This document shows, piece by piece, positions 18,571 to 26,663 of a stretch of 64,000 nt of DNA (positions within the stretch are counted from its first letter, which is position 1; each line of letters starts with the position of its first letter). Source of the stretch: JAAYCI01 sp031549285 (GTDB taxonomy: Bacteria; Bacillota; Clostridia; Oscillospirales; Ruminococcaceae); assembly GCA_031549285.1 (NCBI GenBank), contig JAVBPZ010000007.1, forward strand, positions 62,001 through 126,000, written 5' to 3'. The position numbers and the translations under genes were made by a program. Below the pieces are notes generated by a model. It was not told the DNA's origin, did not search any database, and was given only the letters and a program-made list of their open reading frames with translations.

Positions 18571-19008
18571 ATGAGCATTTTTGGCAAAATTCGCGACATC
18601 ATGGGCGTGGACGACGAGGAAGAGTATGAAGGCGAAGAGATGGACTTTATTGGCTCGCGCGATGCCGCCTATGACGATGACGGGTATGCCAGTGAAAAAC
18701 GTGGCAAGGTGGTGAATATCCACGCAACCACCCAGCTGCAGGTGGTGCTGGTGCGCCCGGAGCGCTTTGAGGATGCCAGCGCGGTGGCGGATCACTTGAA
18801 CGCCCGGCGCACGGTGGTGTTGAACCTGGAATCCACCAATAAAGAGGTATCGCGCCGTTTGGTGGACTTTTTGTCCGGCGTGGCGTATGCCAACAATGGC
18901 CAGATTAAGCGCGTGGCGAACAACACCTTCATCATTACCCCCTACAATGTGGACATTGTGGGCGATAACATTCTGGATGAGCTGGAAAACAGCGGCATCT
19001 ACTTCTAA
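18571..19008 (+). CDS. sepF: Cell division protein SepF
   Basis: SepF binds FtsZ and the membrane and helps assemble the septum in Gram-positive bacteria. The 145-residue product has an N-terminal amphipathic membrane-targeting helix (MSIFGKIRDIMGV), an acidic linker rich in Asp, Glu and Tyr (about 15-50), and the C-terminal SepF domain (VVLVRPERFEDASAVADHL, VSRRLVDFLSGVAYA, FIITPYNVDI). The ATG at 18571 follows AGAGGAG at ten bases. It lies in the order yggS-sepF-ylmH-divIVA. Confidence 0.97.
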   Translation: MSIFGKIRDIMGVDDEEEYEGEEMDFIGSRDAAYDDDGYASEKRGKVVNIHATTQLQVVLVRPERFEDASAVADHLNARRTVVLNLESTNKEVSRRLVDFLSGVAYANNGQIKRVANNTFIITPYNVDIVGDNILDELENSGIYF

Positions 19009-19019
19009 GGCGCCGGGTT

Positions 19020-19802
19020 TTGGCAGAGCGAGGTTTTACCCCGGCATCTGGCGGGGAAGAAAAACTGCTGCAAAAAAAGGTGGCGGATGCCGTGAAAACG
19101 GTACAGCACACCGGCCGGGTACAGTTTACCGGTTTTTTGAATGACCGCGAACAGCTGCTGGCCACGGCGCAACTGCGGCGGCTTTCCTGGGACGGATACA
19201 CCTTTTTTGGTGGGCACAAAAGCGCAGAGCGTAGGATGCTCTGCGTTTTTGAGGATAACAGGAATATTGTCTGGCCCATTGCGTGTTTGCGTGCTGCGGT
19301 GCGCGGGGATGCGGGGGGCCTGACCCACCGGGACTACCTGGGCGCACTGTTGGGCGCCGGTGTGCGGCGGGACTGCGTAGGCGATATACTGCCGAATGCC
19401 GATGGCGCCACGCTGTTTGCGTCCGCGGCGGTGGCGGGCTTTTTGTGCGAAGAGGTTACCGAGGTGGGCCGCTGCCGGGTGACGGTGGAGGACGCCGGTG
19501 CCTTTGCGGATGCGGACCAGCCGGAACCGGCCGTGCAGGCACAGGCGCTGAAAAAGATCAATGTTTCTTCCCTGCGGCTGGACGCGGTGCTGGCAGCTAT
19601 GCTGAAATTATCCCGCGCGGACGCGGCGGCGTTGATAAAAACCGGCCGAGTACAGGTGAACCACCTGGCGGTGGAGGATGTGCACTATACAGTGCAGGCA
19701 CAGGATGTTTTTTCCATCCGCGGCCGGGGAAAATACCGCCTGGGTGCCGTGACGGGCCTTAGCCGGAAAGGCCGGATATGGGTGGAGTTCCAGGTGTACT
19801 GA
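19020..19802 (+). CDS. ylmH: YlmH-like S4 RNA-binding protein
   Basis: The 260-residue protein shows the YlmH layout. An N-terminal alpha/beta region with FTGFLNDREQLLA comes first, then a central RRM-like part (HRDYLGALLGAGVRRDCVGDI). A C-terminal S4 domain follows (SSLRLDAVLAAMLKLSRADA, LIKTGRVQVNH). In Bacillus, YlmH binds stalled ribosome-nascent-chain complexes and is genetically near the division cluster. The start at 19020 is a TTG eleven bases after the sepF stop, with AAGG nine bases upstream; the exact start is the least certain part. It is co-directional with sepF and divIVA. Confidence 0.9.
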   Translation: MAERGFTPASGGEEKLLQKKVADAVKTVQHTGRVQFTGFLNDREQLLATAQLRRLSWDGYTFFGGHKSAERRMLCVFEDNRNIVWPIACLRAAVRGDAGGLTHRDYLGALLGAGVRRDCVGDILPNADGATLFASAAVAGFLCEEVTEVGRCRVTVEDAGAFADADQPEPAVQAQALKKINVSSLRLDAVLAAMLKLSRADAAALIKTGRVQVNHLAVEDVHYTVQAQDVFSIRGRGKYRLGAVTGLSRKGRIWVEFQVY

Positions 19803-19859
19803 TGCGAAACCAAACGTGTAAAATTCAGGGCGTTTCGCCCGTGAGCTGGAGGCAGTACT

Positions 19860-20573
19860 ATGACATCGAATGATATTAGAAACGTGACGTTTGAAAGCGC
19901 CAAAAAAGGCTACCGTGCCGAGGACGTGGACGATTTCCTGCAGCTGGTTGCGCGGGAGATGGAGACGGTGGTGGCGGAAAAGGACGCCGCATTGGCAGAA
20001 AAAGACGCCGCCGTGGCATCACTGTCCGGGTACGAGGGAAAGATGCTGATTCTGGCCCAAAAGGTGGAAGAATACCGCGGGCAGGAGGACACCCTGAAAA
20101 CCGCGTTGATCAACGCCCAGCGCATGGGTGAAACGGTGGTGCACGAAGCAAAGCAAAAGGCCGACTCCATTCTGCGCGAGGCCACCGGCAAGGCAGAACT
20201 GCTGCAGCAGCGGGCAGAGCGCGAAATAGACCGCGAACAGCGCACACTGGAGCGTCTGCGCGAGGAAGTAAGCAAGTTCCGTTCCACCATTTTAAACCTG
20301 TACAAACAGCACATAGAGTCCCTTTCCGCGCTGGACGAGCCAATGGACCGGGTGGAGGATTTTATGGACGAAAACCCGCCACGTCCGCCCGCAGAAACCC
20401 AGCCGGTGGTGGAGGAAACCCTGATTTCCGCCGAGGACCTGACGGTGGAGATACCCCCGCTGAACGTGGCGCCTGCCGCCCCGGAAGCGCTGGCGGCGGC
20501 CCTGCCGGAAGAAGAGCCGGGCACAGTGTCTGCCAGCAGCCTGTTTGAGGGGATTCCGATAGACGAAGACTGA
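19860..20573 (+). CDS. divIVA: DivIVA-domain protein
   Basis: DivIVA proteins bind curved membrane at poles and septa and organise division and wall growth. The 237-residue product begins with the family signature: SNDIRNVTFESAKKGYRAEDVDDFLQ-type residues at about 3-30. A long coiled coil (about 30-165, heptads rich in Glu, Lys, Ala and Leu) follows, and then an acidic, Pro-rich tail. A repeated AEKDAALAEKDAAVA segment interrupts the first coil. The ATG at 19860 follows CTGGAGGCA. It closes the yggS-sepF-ylmH-divIVA group ahead of ileS. Confidence 0.95.
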   Translation: MTSNDIRNVTFESAKKGYRAEDVDDFLQLVAREMETVVAEKDAALAEKDAAVASLSGYEGKMLILAQKVEEYRGQEDTLKTALINAQRMGETVVHEAKQKADSILREATGKAELLQQRAEREIDREQRTLERLREEVSKFRSTILNLYKQHIESLSALDEPMDRVEDFMDENPPRPPAETQPVVEETLISAEDLTVEIPPLNVAPAAPEALAAALPEEEPGTVSASSLFEGIPIDED

Positions 20574-20640
20574 CCGCGGTATACAAAGCGCCGGATGCAA
20601 AGTAGTATCCCAAGAATGTTTCAAAAAAGTGCTACCCTAT

Positions 20641-20700
20641 AGGAAAAATGTTTCTGTGTTTTTCCTGCCATACAAAATATAACTGGGCGGGCAGCCGCCC
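20641..20700 (+). other. Two hairpins upstream of ileS; no T-box seen
   Basis: The 161 bases between divIVA and ileS hold AGGAAAAA/TTTTTCCT (20641-20648 with 20659-20666, ten-base loop) and GGGCGG-GCAG-CCGCCC (20685-20700). I see no T-box specifier stem or a TGGnACCGCG-type sequence, which are common upstream of ileS in Firmicutes. The first hairpin may end divIVA transcription; the role of the second is unknown. Confidence 0.45.
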
Positions 20701-20734
20701 GGCAGCCACGGTATCCATAAGGAGGAACGAAAAG

Positions 20735-23542
20735 GTGCCCGACAACTATAACGACACGCTGAATTTACCCAAAACCGACTTTAGCATGCGTGCCGGCCTG
20801 CCCACCAAAGAGCCGGAAATGCTGCGTGATTGGGACGAAAACGACCTGTACCACAAAATGCTGGATGCCAACGAAGGCAAACCGGTGTATATTTTGCACG
20901 ACGGCCCCCCGTATGCGAACGGCGACATCCACATGGGCACCGCCATGAACAAGGTGCTGAAGGATATCATTGTACGGTATAAAAACATGGCGGGGTTCAA
21001 GGCGCCGTTTGTGCCCGGCTGGGACACCCATGGTTTGCCCATAGAGCGGCGCGCATTGGAAAAAGTGGGCAAGGACCGCCACAGCATCAGTGACTATGAC
21101 CTGCGCAAAATGTGCGAGGAGTTCGCCCTGCATTATGTGGATGTGCAGCGCGCAGAGTTTATCCGGCTGGGCTCGCTGGGCGAGTATGCCCACCCGTATG
21201 TCACGCTGGCGCCGGAATATGAGGCAAACCAGATTGGCGTGTTTGGCGAGATGGCCAAACGCGGCTATATTTACAAGGGCCTGAAGCCGGTCATCTGGTG
21301 CCCGAACGACCGCACCGCGCTGGCGGAGGCGGAGATTGAATACGAAGACGACCATGTGGATTCCATTTATGTGGCGTTCGACGTGGTGAAGGACAACGGC
21401 GTGCTGGAAAAAGCCGGCATTCCCGCGGCAAAGGCGGCGTTTGTTATCTGGACCACCACCACCTGGACACTGCCGGGCAACGTGGCCATCTGCATTGGCC
21501 CGCGGTTCGAGTATGTGGCGGCGAAGGTGGGCGACAGATATTACATCCTGGCAAAAGAACGGCTGAAGGAAGCCATGGAAGCCTGCGGTATCGAGGAGTA
21601 TGAAGTGGCGGCCACCTTCACCGGCAAGGACCTGGAATGCATCGAGGCGCAGCACTGTTACCTGCCGCGTACCTCGCTGGTCATCCTGGGCGACCATGTC
21701 ACGCTGGAAAGCGGCACCGGCTGCGTGCACACCGCGCCGGGGCACGGCATCGAGGACTATGAGGTGGTGACGCGGCACTACCCGCAGCTGCCCATGATAG
21801 TGCCGGTGGACGACGACGGCGTATTGACCGATGAGGCAGGCCAGTTCGAGGGGTTGTCGGTGTTTAAGGCCGGCCCGGTGATAGAGGAACATTTGGCAGA
21901 GACCGGCCATCTGCTGGGCAAGGTGCGTATAGAACACAGCTACCCGCACTGCTGGCGCTGCCACAGCCCCATCATCTACCGTGCTACCGAGCAATGGTTC
22001 TGCTCGGTGGAGGATTTCCGTGCAAAGTCGCTGGAAGCGGTGGAGACGGTGCGCTGGATCCCGGACTGGGGCAAAGAACGTATGGCCGGCATGGTGCGGG
22101 ACCGCGCGGACTGGACCATTTCGCGCCAGCGGCTGTGGGGCATGCCCATCCCGGTGTTTTACTGCGAGGACTGCGGCAAGTATGTCATCAACGAGGAAAC
22201 CATTGCCGCGGTACAGGCTCTGTTCAAAAAAGAAGGCAGCGGCGCGTGGTTCAAATATACCGCCGAGGAAATTTTGCCACAGGGGTATGCCTGCCCGGCG
22301 TGCGGCGGCACCCATTGGCGCAAGGAACGCGACACCATGGACGTGTGGTTCGATTCCGGCACCAGCCATGTGACGGTGCTGGGCGAAAACAGCCCCTGGA
22401 AGGACCACCGCTGGCCGGCGGATTTGTACCTGGAAGGTTCCGACCAATACCGTGGCTGGTTCCAGTCCTCGCTGCTGACGGCAGTGGCCACAAATGGCGC
22501 AGCACCGTACAAAACGGTGGTAAGCTGCGGCTGGACGGTGGACGGCGAAGGCCGCAAAATGTCCAAATCTCTGGGCAACGGCATTGCGCCGGAGGAAATC
22601 ATCAAAGAATATGGCGCGGATATCATTCGGTTGTGGGTGGCGGCGGCGGACTATCAGCAGGACGTGCGCATCAGCAAGGATATCCTGAAGCAGCTGTCTG
22701 AGGCATACCGCAAGATCCGCAACACCGCGCGGTTCATTTTGGGAAATATCAGCGATTTCGCGCCGGACACCGACACGGTGGACGACGCCCAGCTGACCGA
22801 GCTGGACCGCTGGGCGCTGGCGGAGCTGGATGCACTGGTTAAGGTGGCGCGCGAGGGCTATGACGGCTTTGATTTCCATAAGGTCTACCATAACCTGCAC
22901 CGGTTTTGTGTCATCAGTATGTCGAATTTTTATCTTGATATCATCAAGGATCGGCTGTACATCACCCCAGCAAAAGGGGTGGCGCGCCGTGCCGCACAAA
23001 CCACCATGTTCCGCATTTTGGTGGCGCTTACCGAGATTTTGGCCCCCATTCTGGCGTTTACCGCGCAGGAGATTTGGGACCATATTCCGGCGTTCTCCGG
23101 CAAGGAAAAATATGTGGTGATGCACGATATGCCGGCCGGCGACGCCTATGCGCTGCCGGCGGACGAGGCGGAAAAATGGGCGAAGATCATCGCAATAAGC
23201 GGTGACGTGAAAAAAGTGCTGGAAACCGCGCGCGAGCAAAAGCAAATTGGTTCTTCCCTGGAGGCGGCGGTGGTGCTGCATTGTGATGAAAAGTGGCTGG
23301 CGTTTGTACAGCCGCAACTGGAAGAATTGGCCGATATTTTCATTGTGTCACAGGTGCTGGCCACCGGGGAGGCAGGCGGCACGCCAGGCGAAACCGAGGG
23401 TCTGGCGGTGGAGGTACAGCCCGCTGCCGGCGAAAAGTGTGAGCGGTGCTGGCAGTACCGCGAGACGGTGGGCAATGATGCATCGCATCCCGGGGTTTGC
23501 GCCCGCTGCGCGGCTATTTTGGACGAACAAGGCGAACAATGA
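20735..23542 (+). CDS. ileS: Isoleucyl-tRNA synthetase
   Basis: IleRS charges tRNA-Ile. The 935-residue class I synthetase has PPYANGDIHMGTA (HIGH-type motif near 65), WDTHGLP, the editing-domain motifs TTWTLPGN and GTGCVHTAPGHG, KMSKS at about 608 (RKMSKSLGN), and a C-terminal zinc finger CERCW/CARC. Length and zinc finger fit the bacterial type-1 enzyme. The GTG at 20735 has AAGGAGGA eight bases upstream; an upstream in-frame ATG at 20648 would add 29 unrelated residues. Genes for division lie upstream and lspA follows, as in other Firmicutes. Confidence 0.97.
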   Translation: MPDNYNDTLNLPKTDFSMRAGLPTKEPEMLRDWDENDLYHKMLDANEGKPVYILHDGPPYANGDIHMGTAMNKVLKDIIVRYKNMAGFKAPFVPGWDTHGLPIERRALEKVGKDRHSISDYDLRKMCEEFALHYVDVQRAEFIRLGSLGEYAHPYVTLAPEYEANQIGVFGEMAKRGYIYKGLKPVIWCPNDRTALAEAEIEYEDDHVDSIYVAFDVVKDNGVLEKAGIPAAKAAFVIWTTTTWTLPGNVAICIGPRFEYVAAKVGDRYYILAKERLKEAMEACGIEEYEVAATFTGKDLECIEAQHCYLPRTSLVILGDHVTLESGTGCVHTAPGHGIEDYEVVTRHYPQLPMIVPVDDDGVLTDEAGQFEGLSVFKAGPVIEEHLAETGHLLGKVRIEHSYPHCWRCHSPIIYRATEQWFCSVEDFRAKSLEAVETVRWIPDWGKERMAGMVRDRADWTISRQRLWGMPIPVFYCEDCGKYVINEETIAAVQALFKKEGSGAWFKYTAEEILPQGYACPACGGTHWRKERDTMDVWFDSGTSHVTVLGENSPWKDHRWPADLYLEGSDQYRGWFQSSLLTAVATNGAAPYKTVVSCGWTVDGEGRKMSKSLGNGIAPEEIIKEYGADIIRLWVAAADYQQDVRISKDILKQLSEAYRKIRNTARFILGNISDFAPDTDTVDDAQLTELDRWALAELDALVKVAREGYDGFDFHKVYHNLHRFCVISMSNFYLDIIKDRLYITPAKGVARRAAQTTMFRILVALTEILAPILAFTAQEIWDHIPAFSGKEKYVVMHDMPAGDAYALPADEAEKWAKIIAISGDVKKVLETAREQKQIGSSLEAAVVLHCDEKWLAFVQPQLEELADIFIVSQVLATGEAGGTPGETEGLAVEVQPAAGEKCERCWQYRETVGNDASHPGVCARCAAILDEQGEQ

Positions 23543-23552
23543 AATACCATCG

Positions 23553-23583
23553 GGCGCGCAGGGGGACACACCCTTTGCGCGCC
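23553..23583. repeat. GC-rich hairpin just upstream of lspA
   Basis: GGCGCGCA (23553-23560) pairs exactly with TGCGCGCC (23576-23583), and GGG/CCC can extend it inward past a two-base bulge. It lies between the ileS stop and the lspA Shine-Dalgarno site. No T-run follows, so it is not a standard terminator. It could influence mRNA stability or lspA translation. Confidence 0.5.
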
Positions 23584-23605
23584 GAGGTGCCTAAGGAGAA
23601 AACTT

Positions 23606-24274
23606 TTGATTATTACAATCGTGATTTGCGCGGTGCTCATCGGCTTGGATCAGTTCTTTAAATATTTGGCGGTGCATTTTTTGGCAGGGCAACCCCCGGT
23701 TACCGTAATACCGGGTGTTTTGCAGCTTTGCTATGTGGAAAATGACGGCGCGGCATTCAGTATTTTGTCGGGACAGCAGACGCTGCTTATCATACTGACC
23801 GGCATCACCCTGCTCATTGTTGCCTACATTTTGCTGTTCCGGCGGCCGAAACAAAAGCTGGAATATGTTGCGTTGCTCATGATATTCTCCGGCGGCATGG
23901 GAAATTTGGTAAACCGCATTGCCAGCGGGTATGTGGTGGATTATTTAAACCCGCTGTTCATGCAGTTTGCGGTGTTTAACTTCGCGGACTGTTTGGTGAC
24001 GGTGGGGGTGGCTCTGTTTGTTTTGGGGGTTATTTTGTCTGAGGTAAGGGCCTATAAGGAGAAAAAGAGCGGGCAGCTGGTGGATGCCGGCGACACAGCA
24101 AAAGACAAGCAGGCCGAACAGCACGAAGCTTTAGCCGCTGAACCGGACGAAAAAGCTGTTGGGGATGTGCCACCGGCGAACAACGGCGGCGCGAAAGAAT
24201 CTACCGACAAAGCGCCTGCCAAAACAGAAGCAGGAACAAATAAAAATGGAACCCAAGCCGATGAAACCCAATAG
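23606..24274 (+). CDS. lspA: Lipoprotein signal peptidase with extended C-terminal tail
   Basis: LspA cleaves signal peptides of diacylglyceryl-modified prolipoproteins in the membrane. Residues 1-150 contain four transmembrane helices and the family motifs NDGAAFS, GNLVNRI, GYVVDYLN and VFNFADCLV, the last two carrying the catalytic aspartates. Residues about 151-222 form a hydrophilic Ala/Lys/Glu/Pro/Thr-rich tail absent from the usual family length of about 150-170 residues. The end of that tail overlaps the start of rluD by 29 bases. Translation starts at a TTG with AAGGAGAA five bases upstream. Order ileS-lspA-rluD is typical. Confidence 0.95.
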   Translation: MIITIVICAVLIGLDQFFKYLAVHFLAGQPPVTVIPGVLQLCYVENDGAAFSILSGQQTLLIILTGITLLIVAYILLFRRPKQKLEYVALLMIFSGGMGNLVNRIASGYVVDYLNPLFMQFAVFNFADCLVTVGVALFVLGVILSEVRAYKEKKSGQLVDAGDTAKDKQAEQHEALAAEPDEKAVGDVPPANNGGAKESTDKAPAKTEAGTNKNGTQADETQ

Positions 24275-25181
24275 AATTGAAACGGTGGTCCTGCCACAGG
24301 ATGCCGGCGTCCGGCTGGACAGCTTGCTGGCCGGGCTATGTGGGGTGTCGCGCACGGTGGCACAGCAGTGGATTGTAAACGGCCATGTGCTGGTGAACCA
24401 AACGGGCGCCCCAAAAGGCTACCGTGTGGCGGAAGGTGACCGCCTGGCAGTGGACGTTCCGCCGCCGGTGGAAACCGATATACAAGCACAAGATATCCCG
24501 CTGGACGTGGTGTACGAGGACGCCTGCCTGCTGGTGGTGAACAAGCCAAAGGGCATGGTGGTGCACCCCGCCGCCGGTAACCCGGACGGCACGCTGGTGA
24601 ATGCGCTGCTGTACCATTGCGGGGACAGCCTGTCCGGCATTGGGGGCGAAATACGGCCCGGCATCGTACACCGTATAGATAAAGATACTAGCGGCCTGCT
24701 GGTAGTGGCGAAGGACGATGCTACCCACCGGGCCCTGGCCAAGCAGTTTGCCGCCCACAGCATAGAGCGAGAATACCAAGCGGTGGTATACGGGCATTTT
24801 AAGGAAGCATCGGGCGAGATAGACGCGCCTATCGGTCGCAGCCGCACCGATCGTAAAAAAATGACGGTAACCCAGCGGGGCGCAAAACAGGCCCGCACCC
24901 ACTACATGGTGCTGACGGAATATCCCGGGTTTTCCCACCTGTCCCTGCGGCTGGAAACCGGGCGTACCCACCAGATCCGCGTGCATATGGCGGAAGTTGG
25001 CCATCCGGTGGCCGGGGATAAAGTATACGGCCCGCGCAAGGTGATTACCCAGCTGGCGGGGCAATGCCTGCACGCAAAAACGCTGGGGTTCTGCCACCCG
25101 GCCAGCGGGAAGTGGGTTTCCTTTTCCAGCCAGCTGCCGGAATATTTCACGGTGTTTTTGGACAAGCTGGCAAAAGGCTGA
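24246..25181 (+). CDS. rluD: RluD-type 23S rRNA pseudouridine synthase
   Basis: The 311-residue protein has an N-terminal S4 domain (RLDSLLAGLCGVSRTVAQQWI ... VLVNQ, split by the end of the helix) and the RluA-family catalytic domain. The latter shows VVNKPKGMVVHPAAG, GIVHRIDKDTSGLLVVAK with the catalytic Asp near 145, and ETGRTHQIRVHM. RluD-type enzymes modify the helix 69 stem-loop of 23S rRNA; the exact target is inferred. The ATG at 24246 is preferred because a longer frame starts inside the lspA tail. No strong Shine-Dalgarno site is visible, so its translation may depend on that of lspA. Confidence 0.93.
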   Translation: MEPKPMKPNRIETVVLPQDAGVRLDSLLAGLCGVSRTVAQQWIVNGHVLVNQTGAPKGYRVAEGDRLAVDVPPPVETDIQAQDIPLDVVYEDACLLVVNKPKGMVVHPAAGNPDGTLVNALLYHCGDSLSGIGGEIRPGIVHRIDKDTSGLLVVAKDDATHRALAKQFAAHSIEREYQAVVYGHFKEASGEIDAPIGRSRTDRKKMTVTQRGAKQARTHYMVLTEYPGFSHLSLRLETGRTHQIRVHMAEVGHPVAGDKVYGPRKVITQLAGQCLHAKTLGFCHPASGKWVSFSSQLPEYFTVFLDKLAKG

Positions 25182-25259
25182 GCGAAAGAAAGCAACGCAC
25201 GATGCCTTGATGTGCTGTCATAGGGTATTGCGCGTAACTTCCAGAAGGGAAACGGTTGC

Positions 25260-26081
25260 ATGATTCAAAAACTCAGTGATATTTTGGTGGTGTCGGACAT
25301 GGACGGCACCCTGCTGTCCCCCGATAAGACGCTGCACGGGGCAAATATAGAGACCGTTCGCCTGTTTACCGCGCTAGGTGGGCGGTTTTCGGTTTCCACC
25401 GGGCGCATGCCGGCCTCCATCATTCATTACCCGGAACTGGCCGCCCGCCTCTCGCCCTCCATTGCGGGGAACGGCACCATTATTTACGATTTTCACAACA
25501 ACATCCCCCTGTGTAACCACACCCTGCCCATGCCGGTGGCAAAGCGCGCATTGCGGGAGATACTGGCAGCCTTCCCGGCGCTGGGCGCGGTGGTGATGGG
25601 CGGTGATTTCCGCGCCTACCAGGCGGCTCCTTCCAGCGAGACACAGATTTTATTTAAGGAAGAGGACATGTCCTACCTGGTGCGCCCGGCGGAAAACCTG
25701 CCCGCCAGCTGGATCAAAATAGTGTTTGCCGCGTCGCCGGACCTGCTGACGGAGGTGGAAAAATTTGTACTGGCGCAGCAATATCCAGGGGTGTATTTCC
25801 TCGCTTCTTCGCCGGTTTATTTTGAAATGATGCCGGAAGGCGTCAGCAAAGGTTCCGCCCTGAAAGAACTGTGCGGGCTGCTGTCCTGTCCGCTGGAAAA
25901 TACCATCGCCATCGGCGACTATTATAACGACATCGACCTGATGAAGGAAGCGGGTCACTCGGTGGCCATGAGCACCGCGCCCATGGAGGTGCGCATGCTG
26001 GCAGACGAGGTGACCGGCAGCAGTGAGGAAGGCGGCGTGGCACAATATCTGTATAAACTGATTCAACAATACGGCGGGTGA
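25260..26081 (+). CDS. Cof-type HAD-IIB phosphatase
   Basis: The 273-residue protein has the HAD core motifs: DMDGTLL (I, near residue 14), STGR (II), KGSALK (III lysine) and GDYYNDIDLM (IV), with a large C2-type cap between motifs II and III. The Cof subfamily dephosphorylates sugar phosphates, nucleotides or cofactors, and specificity cannot be read from sequence. The ATG at 25260 follows AGAAGGGAA. No operon partner is obvious; rluD ends 78 bases upstream. Confidence 0.9.
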   Translation: MIQKLSDILVVSDMDGTLLSPDKTLHGANIETVRLFTALGGRFSVSTGRMPASIIHYPELAARLSPSIAGNGTIIYDFHNNIPLCNHTLPMPVAKRALREILAAFPALGAVVMGGDFRAYQAAPSSETQILFKEEDMSYLVRPAENLPASWIKIVFAASPDLLTEVEKFVLAQQYPGVYFLASSPVYFEMMPEGVSKGSALKELCGLLSCPLENTIAIGDYYNDIDLMKEAGHSVAMSTAPMEVRMLADEVTGSSEEGGVAQYLYKLIQQYGG

Positions 26082-26163
26082 GGCACAGCGGCTTTGGGCG
26101 GCAGGAAAATACTATTGGATAGGGTAAGATTGCCTTGCTCAAAAAAAAGAGGTGGAATGTGCC

Positions 26164-26529
26164 ATGCGCCAGAAAGTATCCATACAGCAGTGGTTGCAAA
26201 AAATACCGAGCCTGGTTCCCCTGTGGGCGGGGCTGGTGGTGCTGATGCTGGTTTTGGCAGCGGTAAAAACCTACCCGCCGCTTTGGCCGGCGCAGGATGC
26301 AGCAAGCACCTCGCTGGCCTTTTTTTCACAGGGGGAAGACAAGGTGGCGGTGAACACCGCCCCGGTGGAGGAACTGATGCTGCTGCCGGGCATCGGCGAA
26401 GAAAAGGCACAGGCCATCATAGACTGGCGGGAAGCAAACGGCGATTTTGCCGGGGCGCAGGATCTGCTGCAGGTACCGGGCATCGGCCCCGGCACACTGG
26501 AAAAGATACAGGACCTGGTTTGTTTTTAA
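26164..26529 (+). CDS. Short ComEA-like helix-hairpin-helix protein
   Basis: The 121-residue protein has one transmembrane segment (about 15-36, WAGLVVLMLVLAAVK) and a C-terminal pair of helix-hairpin-helix motifs (VNTAPVEELMLLPGIGEEKAQAIIDWR and LLQVPGIGPGTLEKIQDL, split here only by description). This matches the DNA-binding end of ComEA, the exogenous-DNA receptor of competence. The SLBB domain present in longer ComEA proteins is missing. No comEB or comEC adjoins it. The start at 26164 follows AAGAGGTGG. A DNA-uptake role is plausible but not shown. Confidence 0.8.
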   Translation: MRQKVSIQQWLQKIPSLVPLWAGLVVLMLVLAAVKTYPPLWPAQDAASTSLAFFSQGEDKVAVNTAPVEELMLLPGIGEEKAQAIIDWREANGDFAGAQDLLQVPGIGPGTLEKIQDLVCF

Positions 26530-26562
26530 GCGCCGGCAACGTGACCATGGATGTATTCTATT

Positions 26563-26581
26563 TGCCACCTTTCCGGTGGCA
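26563..26581. repeat. Small hairpin after the ComEA-like gene
   Basis: TGCCACC (26563-26569), a five-base loop and GGTGGCA (26575-26581) form a perfect stem 33 bases after the comEA-like stop codon. It lacks a T-tract, so termination is doubtful. Confidence 0.4.
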
Positions 26582-26663
26582 GGTCCCATGAAATTAGTGA
26601 CTAGCTCTCGTTACCCCACAAACAGTTTGGCAGAAACACCCCCTGCGGAAGGGAGGCATGCAG

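Noticed and set aside
20574..20734. T-box riboswitch upstream of ileS
   Set aside because: The spacer is only 161 bases and I see no T-box bulge sequence, specifier stem or terminator/antiterminator pair.
20765..23317. 850-codon open frame antisense to ileS
   Set aside because: It mirrors ileS codon structure in a GC-rich gene, has no family-like motifs and no ribosome-binding site. The plus-strand IleRS motifs are unambiguous.
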